Shown here: piece after piece, positions 5,512 to 13,679 of the stretch
How the letters are laid out: every line of letters starts with the position of its first letter
How positions within the stretch are numbered: the first letter of the stretch is position 1
Virus record (IMG/VR): IMGVR_UViG_3300050821_004154
Span: 1 to 24,885 of that record
Source of the DNA: a virus
Length of the DNA: 24,885 bases
Reading direction: 5' to 3' (one strand)
The notes under the pieces: model-generated
Told to the model about the DNA's origin: nothing
The model's input: only the letters and a program-made list of their open reading frames with translations
Database searches by the model: none
Translations under genes and position numbers: made by a program

Positions 5512-8500
5512 TTACTGACCAGTAAAATCTTTCATAAACTGTGCCCGTTGCTCGGGCAGAAGCCGGGTGGTGTCCAGTTCCTTGCGGGCGTAGGCGTTCA
5601 AGATAGCGCGCTCCTTCGGAGTCGCCTTGGCGAACACCTTGGCTTTCAGCTCAACTGGCAGGCGATAGTAGTCGCGGTATATCTCTGGCATCATGGCAAG
5701 CTTGATAGCCGTCTGAAGGTCCTTGGGATTCATCTGACCCGAGAGAATTAACTCCCGAACTCGTTTGGCATCGAGGCGATTTTCTGAAATGTCCTGAACG
5801 ATTTCTTGAATATGATGGCTAGTGATGTCATTTGGGTTGGAGCCAAGAGCGTATTGATGAGCTAAGGCAGCAGCATCGGAACGATATTTTGAACGAGTAA
5901 TTCCGAAACTAGACATTGCGCCAGTCTCTAAACGATCTACGGTGCGACCTTCGCCTCCGCTTCGTGTAAAACTTTGAAGTGGAATCGGTACTACACCTTT
6001 GACAAAGTCAATGGCTTGACCTCCGAGATCACGCTTGCGACCGAAGTCGTCCTTGCCGAACATCATCTCACCGAGAGGCTTAGTCATTGTTGGGTTAAGA
6101 CGATGCATTACAAAGCTCGAAGGTTCCTGAAGTAAGTTCCAAATATCTCCTGGTAAGCTACGCATTTTATATTCGTAGCCTTTAATCACGAGAGAAAACG
6201 GGCGGTCCCAATGCGGATCATCGTCCAGGACTTGATTTACAACACGAGCACTGACATACAATCCAACGGCGCCTCGAATCAATGCGGCTTGTTGTTCACG
6301 GCCAAAGGGGGTTAAAGCTTGGCCCGCAAAGCGAGCCCGAGCTTCAAGGAAATCTGGCGCAAGGAAAGCGAAACGAAGTAAAGCCTGTGTTTGAGGGCTA
6401 CGGCCCATTGTGATGTAATTCAGTTCTCCGAAGGCAGCATTGGCTTGATTTGAAGTAATTTCTGCAATTTGATTCGTGGTGATCTTACCAGCTTGAATAG
6501 CTCCGTCAAAACGTTTCAGATTCCGATCATAAGCTTCGACTGCCATTTGAGTTTTCAAACGCGGAATATAATCCCCGAAAAGATAGTCACTGTATTTCTG
6601 GAGATACTGGCCTAGTCCGGGGACTTTTCCAGCGAGACCTCCCGCCGCAAGACCTTCATCGAAAGCGGCAGCCGGATCGAAGTTTCCGATTACAAGGCCA
6701 TGATCTAAAAGCCTCCCCACGCGAGGATCGGCCAGATCAATTGCCTTCGGATTGAAAGGATTAACTTTGTGAAATAAAGCGTGCGTACCTTCTTGAATCT
6801 GGTGAAAAGGAGACATCGACAAGAGCGTAGCTTTGAAGAATCCCGAGCCTTTCAAAAGGGCGGTTTGAACTGGATGAGCCTGCGCCCACTTGCCTCGATT
6901 GATAACATTGTCAAGCTTCTGCGCATGATCAGGGTGAACCCGGAGGTCCCCCTTCATGAAGATGGGAGTCCCGTCAGCATCCTTTGTAGCCCAGGTCCAC
7001 TTAGTGAGAGCGGAGTGATCCAGAAGGCGGTAATCACCTGTCTCATCAGGGCCGGCTTTCGGGTAGATTACATACGCGGATGGCTTCTCACCCGTCTCAG
7101 GTGATTGGCTGCCAGTTTCATAAATTGCTTTGCCAGTGCCGGAGGGAGCGACAATTGGACGACCATCTTTGGCGAGGCCGGCAGATAAGTCTCGAACAAG
7201 AGTTCGAGAAGCTATCGCCTGATTGAATGCTTTGTCCCATGAGGCCACGAGGAAGCCAATGTCCTTGTTAACAGGAGTGTGACCAGCTTGTTCCCCCTCG
7301 AAGTAAGATTCGAATACCCGGCGTTTAGCGGCATTGAAATCAGTCTTCAAAAGACCAGAGCGATGCAGAACTGAAAAGAAGTTTTGCATGTTCTGTTGGT
7401 CTTTGGGCTTCCAAATTTGCGGAACATAATTATCAAGTCCGTCCTTAAGGACATCCATCTGGATGGCCTCTTTGAGGCGGCGTTCGAAATGGTTTTGAAT
7501 AAAACCGGCAAGATTCTTTTCATCGTCGGTCAGTGCGCGAGCGGCCTCATAGCCCGCACGAAGGGAACCCTTCGAACGAGTAGCTCGATCAGCTAGAATC
7601 GCATCATCGCCCCCGGCTTGAATCCAATTCGTAATGGCCTCGCGTCGGCGAGGCTCGGGGAGTTTCTCCTTGATGGCCTTAGTGAATTGACGCAATTCCC
7701 AAACGGAACGATTCAAGGCTCCACTGAAACGACCAATCGAAGTATTATAATCGCCTTGCTCTGGTGGTCGCATGTACATGTCTTTCAGGGCTACGGCTTG
7801 CGCGCCCATCCGGCCAATAGACATCTGAACCTTATCCCAACCTTCGGTGATGGTTTTATCCAGACGTTCTGCGAGACGCATTCGACTATCATCCGGAGGG
7901 ACTGCTTTCATCGAAGATTCAAGTTTTGCGGTTAGATCATCGAGGGCATTGACGCTTTGGCGAGGCGGTCTGGGTTTCTTGTCCGGGAACATCGTCCAGA
8001 ACCCACGCTCGTCCTTGAGGTTGAACATGCGTTCCAGTTCTTCGCGAGCGGGGTCTTTAATGCCAGGAATTTCAGGAGTACCAACAGGCCCGGCTTCCAC
8101 CCCCTCAAATCTCGCAGCCGTCAATGTACGGCCTTGATTATCACGAGAAAATCGCAAGGCTATCCCGTCGCCACGATCATTCTTAAAATATTTTATTAGC
8201 TCGCCGTTGGTTCCGGTTTCTGCGCGATCAAGCCGAAATCCGTGTTCTCTGATTGTCCGAACCGTCTCGTAACTATCTTTTGGATTGATTACTTCCCGAA
8301 GTAATTTACCATCGAAGGCTGCTCGCTGATTTTGTTCAGAGCGTTCTACGTCCGGATGTTTTGACAGGGCCCGATCAACCATGTCATGCAACCCGCCAAG
8401 CAAACTATCCGCCTTGCGGTCCAGCTCTGCATTCGGTTCGAGACGCTCCTCAATTGGAGACTTCTCCGGCGTCTTCGCAAACTCCGCCCCTCCCGCCATT

Positions 8501-10401
8501 CGCTGGATGATGTCGTCGTGCGACATATCAAATATCTTCGTGAGAACCTTGTAGGCCTGATCCAAAGCCTCGGGCGAGGACTTCTCGTCGCGAAGCACGT
8601 CCAGATAGATTTTCATCCGGGCCTCGCGGCCTCCGGGTCCCCAACCAGCCCCACTGCTTCCACCAAGACTTCCTCGTTCCTTTTGCATGGCTTCAGCCAC
8701 GAATCGCTTCGCGGTTCCTTCGGCCATGTTAGGATGGCGCTTAAGATATTCCTGGACACGTTGATCAAACACCGCCTTATCAGGAAGGGCGGGAGTCTTA
8801 GCGGCGGGAGGTTGAGGCGGACGTTCCCCTAAATCTCCTCGCCGAGAACGGGGTTCGGGAGAGGGGGCAGTAGAAAAACCCACTTTCTCTTGAAGCTTGG
8901 GAGCCTGAGCAGGAGGTTGGGATGCGATAAGGTCTTCAGCCTGTTTCTTCTGCTTCACTACGAAGTCTCCCTCTAACGAGGACTTCTCGGTGGTACGAAC
9001 GGGTTCTCCTGGTCTCTTGGTCGCTTCGGGGGTCTGAACGGGTTTTGTTTCGAACTGGGTCCCCGAGGGGCCCGGTTTACTTCCCCCCACTTCGGGACGC
9101 TTGGTCTGGAAGGCCCGAGCGATCTCATCGGCATGTTGAGGATACTCCTTCATTAAGGTGGCAACTTGTTCGGGTTCCGTAAGCCCTTCCTGGCGAAGCT
9201 GCATCCCACGGCGGAACACATCTTCAACAAACATGTTTTCAGGGGCGCGTTTGACTTCTTTCGAAGTAATACCTGCAACTTCTTTAATCTTTGCGACTCG
9301 GTCTTGAACTGAAGGTTCCTTAACTTCAAGGTCCACCGGTTGATTTTTTAAAACTTTAGGTTTAACAACCTCCGGCGGTTTAGCCGTTTCAATCGGTTTA
9401 GGTTTCAATTGCTCAACCTTTTCAGGTTGCGTCATCGGACGAGTTTGCGTTTTAGCAATTTCAGCTTGATGTGTTTGTTCTAATTGAGCCTGAAGGTCTT
9501 TAATCTTAGCGTGAACATCTGGTTCGGTTGGAATTGGTTTTGATTCAGGAAGTTTAGCTTCCGCATGTTTGCCAAATTGTTCTGGAAGTTGTTCATCGCG
9601 ATTTGCAAATAATCCACTTTGAGCTGCTTTGATTACAACTTGGGCAGCGGTCTTACTAAGTTCTGGTAACGTATTTCCTTTGGCAATATCAATCTGAACT
9701 TTAGCTTCGGCTGCTTTCTGAAGCGCAGCTTCATCAACTTGACCGCCCGCTGGCCGAGCCGCACGAAGATCGCCTTTAGCGTTTTCAACTGCTTGTGAAT
9801 ATTTGCCTTTTAAAAATTCTTCAGCGCCGCCGACACCAGCTCCAGTTAAACTGCCAATCTCATTCCAGAATTGTTGCGCTTCTGGGCTACCACCTAAAAC
9901 CTTTGAAAGTTTTCCGGCTCCGTATCCACCAACCATAGACCCAGCAAAGGCTTTCACTGCTCCGGTTGGAGAAGCCACAGCTCCCGCCAGCATCATAGGA
10001 GTTGCGGTTTCAAAAGCACCGCTGATGGCTTTAGCTCCGCCTTGATAGATATCTTTACGTCCACCTTCGGCCATTTGCTCTACGCCTTGTGCCATTTGCC
10101 CAGGGCCATAAACACCAGACCATTCAGGAGTTGGGCGGCGCTGAATTGGTTGCATATCCGGACTTAAAAATTGTCGGCCAACTGGTGCATAATCAGATGC
10201 TTTATCAGACCAGAATGAATGTTCTGGTGGAATCGAAGGCTTCCCTGGAGCGCTCGCAAGAGCAGCATTGACCTCCGGAAGATATTGTTTCGGACGCCAT
10301 GCTTGTTCCATTTTGGCAACAGCCGCATCCTGAGATGCGGCTTGAGCTTTATACCATTGGCCGTCGGGGCCTTGTTTGGTGTACCACTGATCAGTAGGCA
10401 T
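5512..10401 (-). CDS. Giant internal virion / DNA-ejection protein candidate (1629 aa)
   Basis: By size and position (after nozzle and tail genes, at the end of the late operon) this is most likely an internal virion protein ejected with the DNA, comparable in role to T7 gp16; I see no lysozyme or transglycosylase motif. Layout: a WYTKQGPDGQWYKA opening (5-19); a Gly/Ala-rich hydrophobic segment (about 133-170) that could cross a membrane; a long low-complexity Lys/Pro/Glu region (about 280-560); and a helical, aromatic-rich C-terminal two thirds (about 650-1629) with segments such as GFLVASWDKAFNQAIASR. ATG overlaps the previous stop as TAATG. Base composition changes inside the gene (see findings). 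Repeat copy 7 lies inside it. Confidence 0.75.
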   Translation of the reverse strand: MPTDQWYTKQGPDGQWYKAQAASQDAAVAKMEQAWRPKQYLPEVNAALASAPGKPSIPPEHSFWSDKASDYAPVGRQFLSPDMQPIQRRPTPEWSGVYGPGQMAQGVEQMAEGGRKDIYQGGAKAISGAFETATPMMLAGAVASPTGAVKAFAGSMVGGYGAGKLSKVLGGSPEAQQFWNEIGSLTGAGVGGAEEFLKGKYSQAVENAKGDLRAARPAGGQVDEAALQKAAEAKVQIDIAKGNTLPELSKTAAQVVIKAAQSGLFANRDEQLPEQFGKHAEAKLPESKPIPTEPDVHAKIKDLQAQLEQTHQAEIAKTQTRPMTQPEKVEQLKPKPIETAKPPEVVKPKVLKNQPVDLEVKEPSVQDRVAKIKEVAGITSKEVKRAPENMFVEDVFRRGMQLRQEGLTEPEQVATLMKEYPQHADEIARAFQTKRPEVGGSKPGPSGTQFETKPVQTPEATKRPGEPVRTTEKSSLEGDFVVKQKKQAEDLIASQPPAQAPKLQEKVGFSTAPSPEPRSRRGDLGERPPQPPAAKTPALPDKAVFDQRVQEYLKRHPNMAEGTAKRFVAEAMQKERGSLGGSSGAGWGPGGREARMKIYLDVLRDEKSSPEALDQAYKVLTKIFDMSHDDIIQRMAGGAEFAKTPEKSPIEERLEPNAELDRKADSLLGGLHDMVDRALSKHPDVERSEQNQRAAFDGKLLREVINPKDSYETVRTIREHGFRLDRAETGTNGELIKYFKNDRGDGIALRFSRDNQGRTLTAARFEGVEAGPVGTPEIPGIKDPAREELERMFNLKDERGFWTMFPDKKPRPPRQSVNALDDLTAKLESSMKAVPPDDSRMRLAERLDKTITEGWDKVQMSIGRMGAQAVALKDMYMRPPEQGDYNTSIGRFSGALNRSVWELRQFTKAIKEKLPEPRRREAITNWIQAGGDDAILADRATRSKGSLRAGYEAARALTDDEKNLAGFIQNHFERRLKEAIQMDVLKDGLDNYVPQIWKPKDQQNMQNFFSVLHRSGLLKTDFNAAKRRVFESYFEGEQAGHTPVNKDIGFLVASWDKAFNQAIASRTLVRDLSAGLAKDGRPIVAPSGTGKAIYETGSQSPETGEKPSAYVIYPKAGPDETGDYRLLDHSALTKWTWATKDADGTPIFMKGDLRVHPDHAQKLDNVINRGKWAQAHPVQTALLKGSGFFKATLLSMSPFHQIQEGTHALFHKVNPFNPKAIDLADPRVGRLLDHGLVIGNFDPAAAFDEGLAAGGLAGKVPGLGQYLQKYSDYLFGDYIPRLKTQMAVEAYDRNLKRFDGAIQAGKITTNQIAEITSNQANAAFGELNYITMGRSPQTQALLRFAFLAPDFLEARARFAGQALTPFGREQQAALIRGAVGLYVSARVVNQVLDDDPHWDRPFSLVIKGYEYKMRSLPGDIWNLLQEPSSFVMHRLNPTMTKPLGEMMFGKDDFGRKRDLGGQAIDFVKGVVPIPLQSFTRSGGEGRTVDRLETGAMSSFGITRSKYRSDAAALAHQYALGSNPNDITSHHIQEIVQDISENRLDAKRVRELILSGQMNPKDLQTAIKLAMMPEIYRDYYRLPVELKAKVFAKATPKERAILNAYARKELDTTRLLPEQRAQFMKDFTGQ
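8836..8856 (-). repeat. Bipartite repeat copy 7 (diverged, internal to the 1629-aa gene)
   Basis: On the minus strand GAACCCCGTT-CTCG-GCGAGGA: both arms nearly intact, spacer longer. It encodes PEPRSRRGD in the low-complexity part of the giant protein. Confidence 0.6.
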
Positions 10402-11675
10402 TATTGAACTACGTGCGGATTTTCTTGGGAGCCAAGCGAACCCCGTTTAGGCGAGGAGGTACCTTTTCCTTCCGGAGGCAATACCTGTGTCTGCGGATAT
10501 TGGTTTTTGAATTCAGCATTCGCTCCATCAATCTGTGCTTGAATGCCATCATTCTTCTGCTTAATGTAAGAGTCCACATCCTTGTCGGATACTAACATAT
10601 TGCTATCGCCCGAGGTGATTCGTTGAAAAAGAATGTCTTGGCGAGCAGCATCTCGATGTTGAGGATCGTCTTGTTTTAAGAGTTTTCCTTGGAGGCCTTT
10701 AATGTTTTCATCGTGCTGTTTTTGGGCGTCCTGGAGATTTTTGAAAGGTTGCTCCGCGTGTTCGCGAGCACCGGCGCCAGCTCCCATAACTTGAACCTTT
10801 TGGTTCTGAGCTTTCTGATTTGCAGTGGCGATTTGTTTTGGAGTTGCGGTATTCGGGTCCACCCCAGCGACTCGAAGCTGTTCGCGAGTGGCCACATCCA
10901 GATCGCCTTCCTGGCCCTTGCCTCTTCCGGGACCAGCCTCAAAGGCCCAGCCAGCAGGTGCGCCAGGAGTTTGATAAGAAGTTCGGCCATTGACGCCGAT
11001 GCTACCTTCTTGCCCAGGATGATAAAGATATGTGCCACCTTCTACGGGAACGGGTCGAGTGGCATTCAATTTATCTAGACCGAGTTGATTCTTTTCTGTT
11101 TCTAATTGAACACGATCACGTTGAATATCAGCTTCGTCGGAATAATGTTTTATTTGCGCTTGCCGTAAGAGACGTTGCTCGCCTACATCGCGAAGCCCTT
11201 CCAGCATTCCCGCCGATTCGAAAGGCCGAGCAAATTGTTGCCGGTAAAGACCTTCTTGAATCCGATGACCGCCAATCAAACCTTCGGCTACGCCTTGCAT
11301 AGATTCACCGGGAGTCATTCCACCATGGGAGGCGGCAAGGCTATACAGTCCGCCTTCAAGAGCATGAGATAATGTAGGGTGGTTGCCAAAGAATCCGGTG
11401 TTCGGAAGTAAGGTATTTTGTTTAACTTGACCAGCTTCCAGAGGTTGGACGCCTGCGGCTTTTGCTGCCGCATTCATAGCCGGATCATATGTGAACTGGC
11501 TATAATCCGGTTCATTGGCCATGTTAGCAAGTTGCCCAAGCATGGGATCACCAGACACACCTCTGCTACCATAAGGGCTTCGCATCCCTCGTTCGAAGGG
11601 AGTTTCAGAACGATTGGCTGCGGACATCATGCGGAGGTCCCAAAGGGAAGTCTGGCGCATATTGGGATTCAGCAT
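10401..11675 (-). CDS. Internal virion protein candidate (424 aa, or 434 aa from CTG)
   Basis: Not recognised by sequence. The protein has a Met/Asn/Gly-rich N-terminus (to about 120), a helical charged segment QRLLRQAQIKHYSDEADIQR (167-186), a long Gln/Lys-rich helical region (260-370) and an unstructured C-terminus encoded in part by repeat copy 3 (TSSPKRGSLGS). Its place between a glycine-rich protein and the giant protein suggests an ejection or tail-internal protein. The ATG at 11675 has no usable ribosome site, whereas a perfect AGGAGG (11714-11719) stands eight bases before an in-frame CTG at 11705; the true start may be that CTG, adding ten residues (DQYNPFQG included). Confidence 0.7.
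   Translation of the reverse strand: MLNPNMRQTSLWDLRMMSAANRSETPFERGMRSPYGSRGVSGDPMLGQLANMANEPDYSQFTYDPAMNAAAKAAGVQPLEAGQVKQNTLLPNTGFFGNHPTLSHALEGGLYSLAASHGGMTPGESMQGVAEGLIGGHRIQEGLYRQQFARPFESAGMLEGLRDVGEQRLLRQAQIKHYSDEADIQRDRVQLETEKNQLGLDKLNATRPVPVEGGTYLYHPGQEGSIGVNGRTSYQTPGAPAGWAFEAGPGRGKGQEGDLDVATREQLRVAGVDPNTATPKQIATANQKAQNQKVQVMGAGAGAREHAEQPFKNLQDAQKQHDENIKGLQGKLLKQDDPQHRDAARQDILFQRITSGDSNMLVSDKDVDSYIKQKNDGIQAQIDGANAEFKNQYPQTQVLPPEGKGTSSPKRGSLGSQENPHVVQ
10438..10457 (+). repeat. Bipartite repeat copy 3 (antisense to gene, near its end)
   Basis: GAACCCCGTTTAGGCGAGGA on the plus strand, about 40 bases from the stop of the leftward 424-aa gene, where it encodes TSSPKRGS. Confidence 0.82.
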
Positions 11676-11697
11676 CCCTTGGAACGGATTGTATTGA

Positions 11698-11865
11698 TCA
11701 GCCAGCGGAGCTACCTCCTGATTTCATATTACCAGAACTCATTCCAGTTCCGCTTTCGGCGGGTTGGATCATGGTTTTAAAGAAGGGATTTGTGGGACGC
11801 AAACGTTCTAACATTTGTTTCTTCTGCATCATCAACTTCTGAAGCCAGTAGAGATTGGGGTTCAC
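11698..11865 (-). CDS. Small hypothetical virion-operon protein (55 aa)
   Basis: GTG start overlaps the upstream gene's TGA (GTGA), and the stop lies within the start region of the next gene. The sequence begins NPNLYWLQKLMMQKKQMLER (a basic amphipathic helix), then RPTNPFFKTMIQP and a Ser/Gly-rich tail SSGNMKSGGSSAG. Function unknown; it fills the only gap in an otherwise continuous chain of coupled genes. The next gene's Shine-Dalgarno (AGGAGG) encodes part of its tail. Confidence 0.65.
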   Translation of the reverse strand: MNPNLYWLQKLMMQKKQMLERLRPTNPFFKTMIQPAESGTGMSSGNMKSGGSSAG

Positions 11866-12602
11866 TGAGGTGTTTGTGGACCCATTATACTAAGAAAAGG
11901 ATTAGGTGCGCCTGAAGATAAAGCCCCAGGAGCCATACCGCCCATTAGATTTGGATTAACTCCGGCCATTCCTCCCGGCATTGAAGAACCAGTAATGCCG
12001 CCCCAAGTGGAAGGATTCATAAAGCTAAGTCCCCCACTTCCGTTGGAAGAATCTCCCGCCATTGCACCGGCAGTAAGGCCAAGACTGGCTCCGCCTGTGG
12101 CACCCGCGAGACCAATTCCGGCAGCACCGCTGAGGACTTGAGGCAACCAAGTACCAAGGCCGCTTGGGAAGTTTTGAGATTTGAAACTTCCACTTTGCCC
12201 AGTTAACTGAGGCGAGAAACTTAAGCCTGTACCGGCAGCGGACATTTGACGTTGCAAAGCCCCGAGTACATTTTGAATCTTGGATTGAGAAGTCAATGCT
12301 TGGTTGGCGCGACCAGTTTGTGCAAGTTGAGCTTGTTTGAAACCAGCTCCGGCTTGGCCACCCATTCCAGAGGTCAGCATGTTCTGCATCAAGGCGGCCA
12401 TGTTGTTGCCACCAGCTTGCTGCGCGCCTTGGGCGGATTGAGCTGCCCCTAAAGTATAGGATGGATTACCAAAGGGACTGTTGATATAGCCACCAAGTAC
12501 ACCACCAGCTCCACCCACGAGATTGTTATACGTGCTTTGAGCAAGGGGATTGAATTGAAGGCCACTAGTATTAGTGCCAGTAGTATTATTGGTTGTTCCC
12601 AT
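11862..12602 (-). CDS. Gly/Ala/Ser-rich internal virion protein candidate (246 aa)
   Basis: Low-complexity protein rich in Gly, Ala, Ser, Gln and Met. The N-terminus is Thr/Asn-rich (GTTNNTTGTNTSG), followed by a helical Gln-rich middle (residues about 50-125, KQAQLAQTGRANQALTSQSK). A hydrophobic glycine-zipper-like segment VLSGAAGIGLAGATGGASLG (about 156-175) could insert into a membrane. Small glycine-rich proteins with one membrane-active segment are typical of podoviral ejection proteins, so a gp14-like role is suggested by context; no specific family is recognised. ATG overlaps the upstream stop (TAATG). Confidence 0.7.
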   Translation of the reverse strand: MGTTNNTTGTNTSGLQFNPLAQSTYNNLVGGAGGVLGGYINSPFGNPSYTLGAAQSAQGAQQAGGNNMAALMQNMLTSGMGGQAGAGFKQAQLAQTGRANQALTSQSKIQNVLGALQRQMSAAGTGLSFSPQLTGQSGSFKSQNFPSGLGTWLPQVLSGAAGIGLAGATGGASLGLTAGAMAGDSSNGSGGLSFMNPSTWGGITGSSMPGGMAGVNPNLMGGMAPGALSSGAPNPFLSIMGPQTPQ

Positions 12603-12937
12603 TAGAGATTAACTCGCCATCGGTAATCAGGTTGTTTGGAAAGGCGTATACCGCCTAATTCTTCTAAAATCTTGTGATACTCCGGATCATTGGCGGGAGT
12701 GTTGAAGTAATATTCTGTTACTCCTGAACCAGCCATGATATTTTCAATTCCCCAGAGAAATTTGTACATCTTTTGTTTAGGTGCGCCATTAAAGATAACT
12801 GGATCAAGTTCTTGTGCTACTCGCCATACCGCTCGCATTTCCCCCATTGCTAACACCCGCGACATTGGAGTTAGGTTTGATTCATGCTCAATTTCTTTAA
12901 CCTCTTCAGGTGTTGCCAATCTAATGCGTTCTAACAT
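12602..12937 (-). CDS. Conserved hypothetical phage tail-region protein (111 aa)
   Basis: Acidic-basic mixed protein. Key stretches are ATPEEVKEIEHESNLTPMSRVLAMG (8-32), AVWRVAQELDPVIF (36-49), KMYKFLWGIENIMAGSGVTEYYF (56-78) and SKQPDYRWRVNL at the end. This pattern (membrane-free, 'ELDPVIF...FLWG.E...G..EYYF') looks like a recurrent small protein found near tail genes in podoviruses, but its function is not known to me. Very good ribosome site (GGAGGGG) before the ATG. Confidence 0.8.
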   Translation of the reverse strand: MLERIRLATPEEVKEIEHESNLTPMSRVLAMGEMRAVWRVAQELDPVIFNGAPKQKMYKFLWGIENIMAGSGVTEYYFNTPANDPEYHKILEELGGIRLSKQPDYRWRVNL

Positions 12938-12945
12938 ATCCCCTC

Positions 12946-13149
12946 CTAGTATTTGAATATAAAATGAATGATAGCCGAAACAGCTATAATAATGCCTCCG
13001 CTAATCCATGCAATTTTATTGAGACGCCCGACTGCCATTTCAACTCGATCAATACGCCCAGGCTGCCCATTACCAACTAAAGTTTTCATCTGAGTATCGA
13101 GTCGAGCCAATGCGTCTACAACGTGTATTTGAAACTCCACTTCAGTCAT
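12946..13149 (-). CDS. Putative holin / XhlA-like hemolysin (67 aa)
   Basis: Small protein with a soluble helical N-terminus (residues 1-45, with VVDALARLDTQMKTLVGNG and RIDRVEMAVGRLNK) and a single C-terminal membrane segment (about 46-64, IAWISGGIIIAVSAIIHFIF) followed by a short KY tail. This is the layout of the XhlA/hemolysin group that works as holin or holin partner in many phages. Its ATG overlaps the preceding stop (TAATG). Most likely the membrane component of lysis, working with the Tlde1-like enzyme encoded at 19675-20040, although the two are not adjacent. Confidence 0.7.
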   Translation of the reverse strand: MTEVEFQIHVVDALARLDTQMKTLVGNGQPGRIDRVEMAVGRLNKIAWISGGIIIAVSAIIHFIFKY

Positions 13150-13679
13150 TAGAAGTTCTTGTACCTCGATCCTGAAAGGTCTACTCCGCCTGTGCTACCA
13201 CCGCCACCAGCTACACCAGTCTGTCCACTAGTTCCTGTATAAATTTGACAAAGAACGTGGACATTGAAATTACCATGAAGTACACTGGCATCTACGTTTG
13301 CGACCATTTGACGATGCACATAATCCCAACCTACCCAGTAATAGGTACTCGGATTTAAATTCAATGTTCCACCAGTCGTTCCATAAACATGTTGCTGACC
13401 GGGTGCGGAAGATTTTGCTACCGGACGAGGAAGGGTTTGTGCTTGCCAGTTTTTATCTTTAATAAATCCAGGCGACCAAGTTAGCGCAGAACTACTTCCA
13501 GTCCAAGTGAATGTTAGATTATTCGTAGTTGGCACTGCATGAATCGGATCAGCGATTGTAACTTGTTGAGTTACGAAATCACTGTTAGCTTTGAGAGCAC
13601 CAACTTGAGATTGAAGATTATCTATTTTATCAATTTGATTGTTAACTTGAACCAAATCAACAGTTGCAATTCTAGGCAT
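13149..13679 (-). CDS. Tail-associated protein with N-terminal coiled coil (176 aa)
   Basis: Residues 5-33 (VDLVQVNNQIDKIDNLQSQVGAL included) form short heptads suited to trimerisation. The body is a beta-rich domain (about 50-150: NNLTFTWTGSSSALTWSPG, STYYWVGWDYVHRQMVANVD). The C-terminus is Gly-rich (GVAGGGGSTGGVDLSGSRYKNF). Located directly after the nozzle gene, it may be a small fibre, cap or decoration protein; family not recognised. Coupled to the nozzle gene by TAATG. Confidence 0.7.
   Translation of the reverse strand: MPRIATVDLVQVNNQIDKIDNLQSQVGALKANSDFVTQQVTIADPIHAVPTTNNLTFTWTGSSSALTWSPGFIKDKNWQAQTLPRPVAKSSAPGQQHVYGTTGGTLNLNPSTYYWVGWDYVHRQMVANVDASVLHGNFNVHVLCQIYTGTSGQTGVAGGGGSTGGVDLSGSRYKNF

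Noticed and set aside
8346-8531. Small open frames on either strand inside the 1629-aa gene
   Set aside because: High-GC shadow frames without ribosome sites or domains, in a region of continuous coding on the minus strand.
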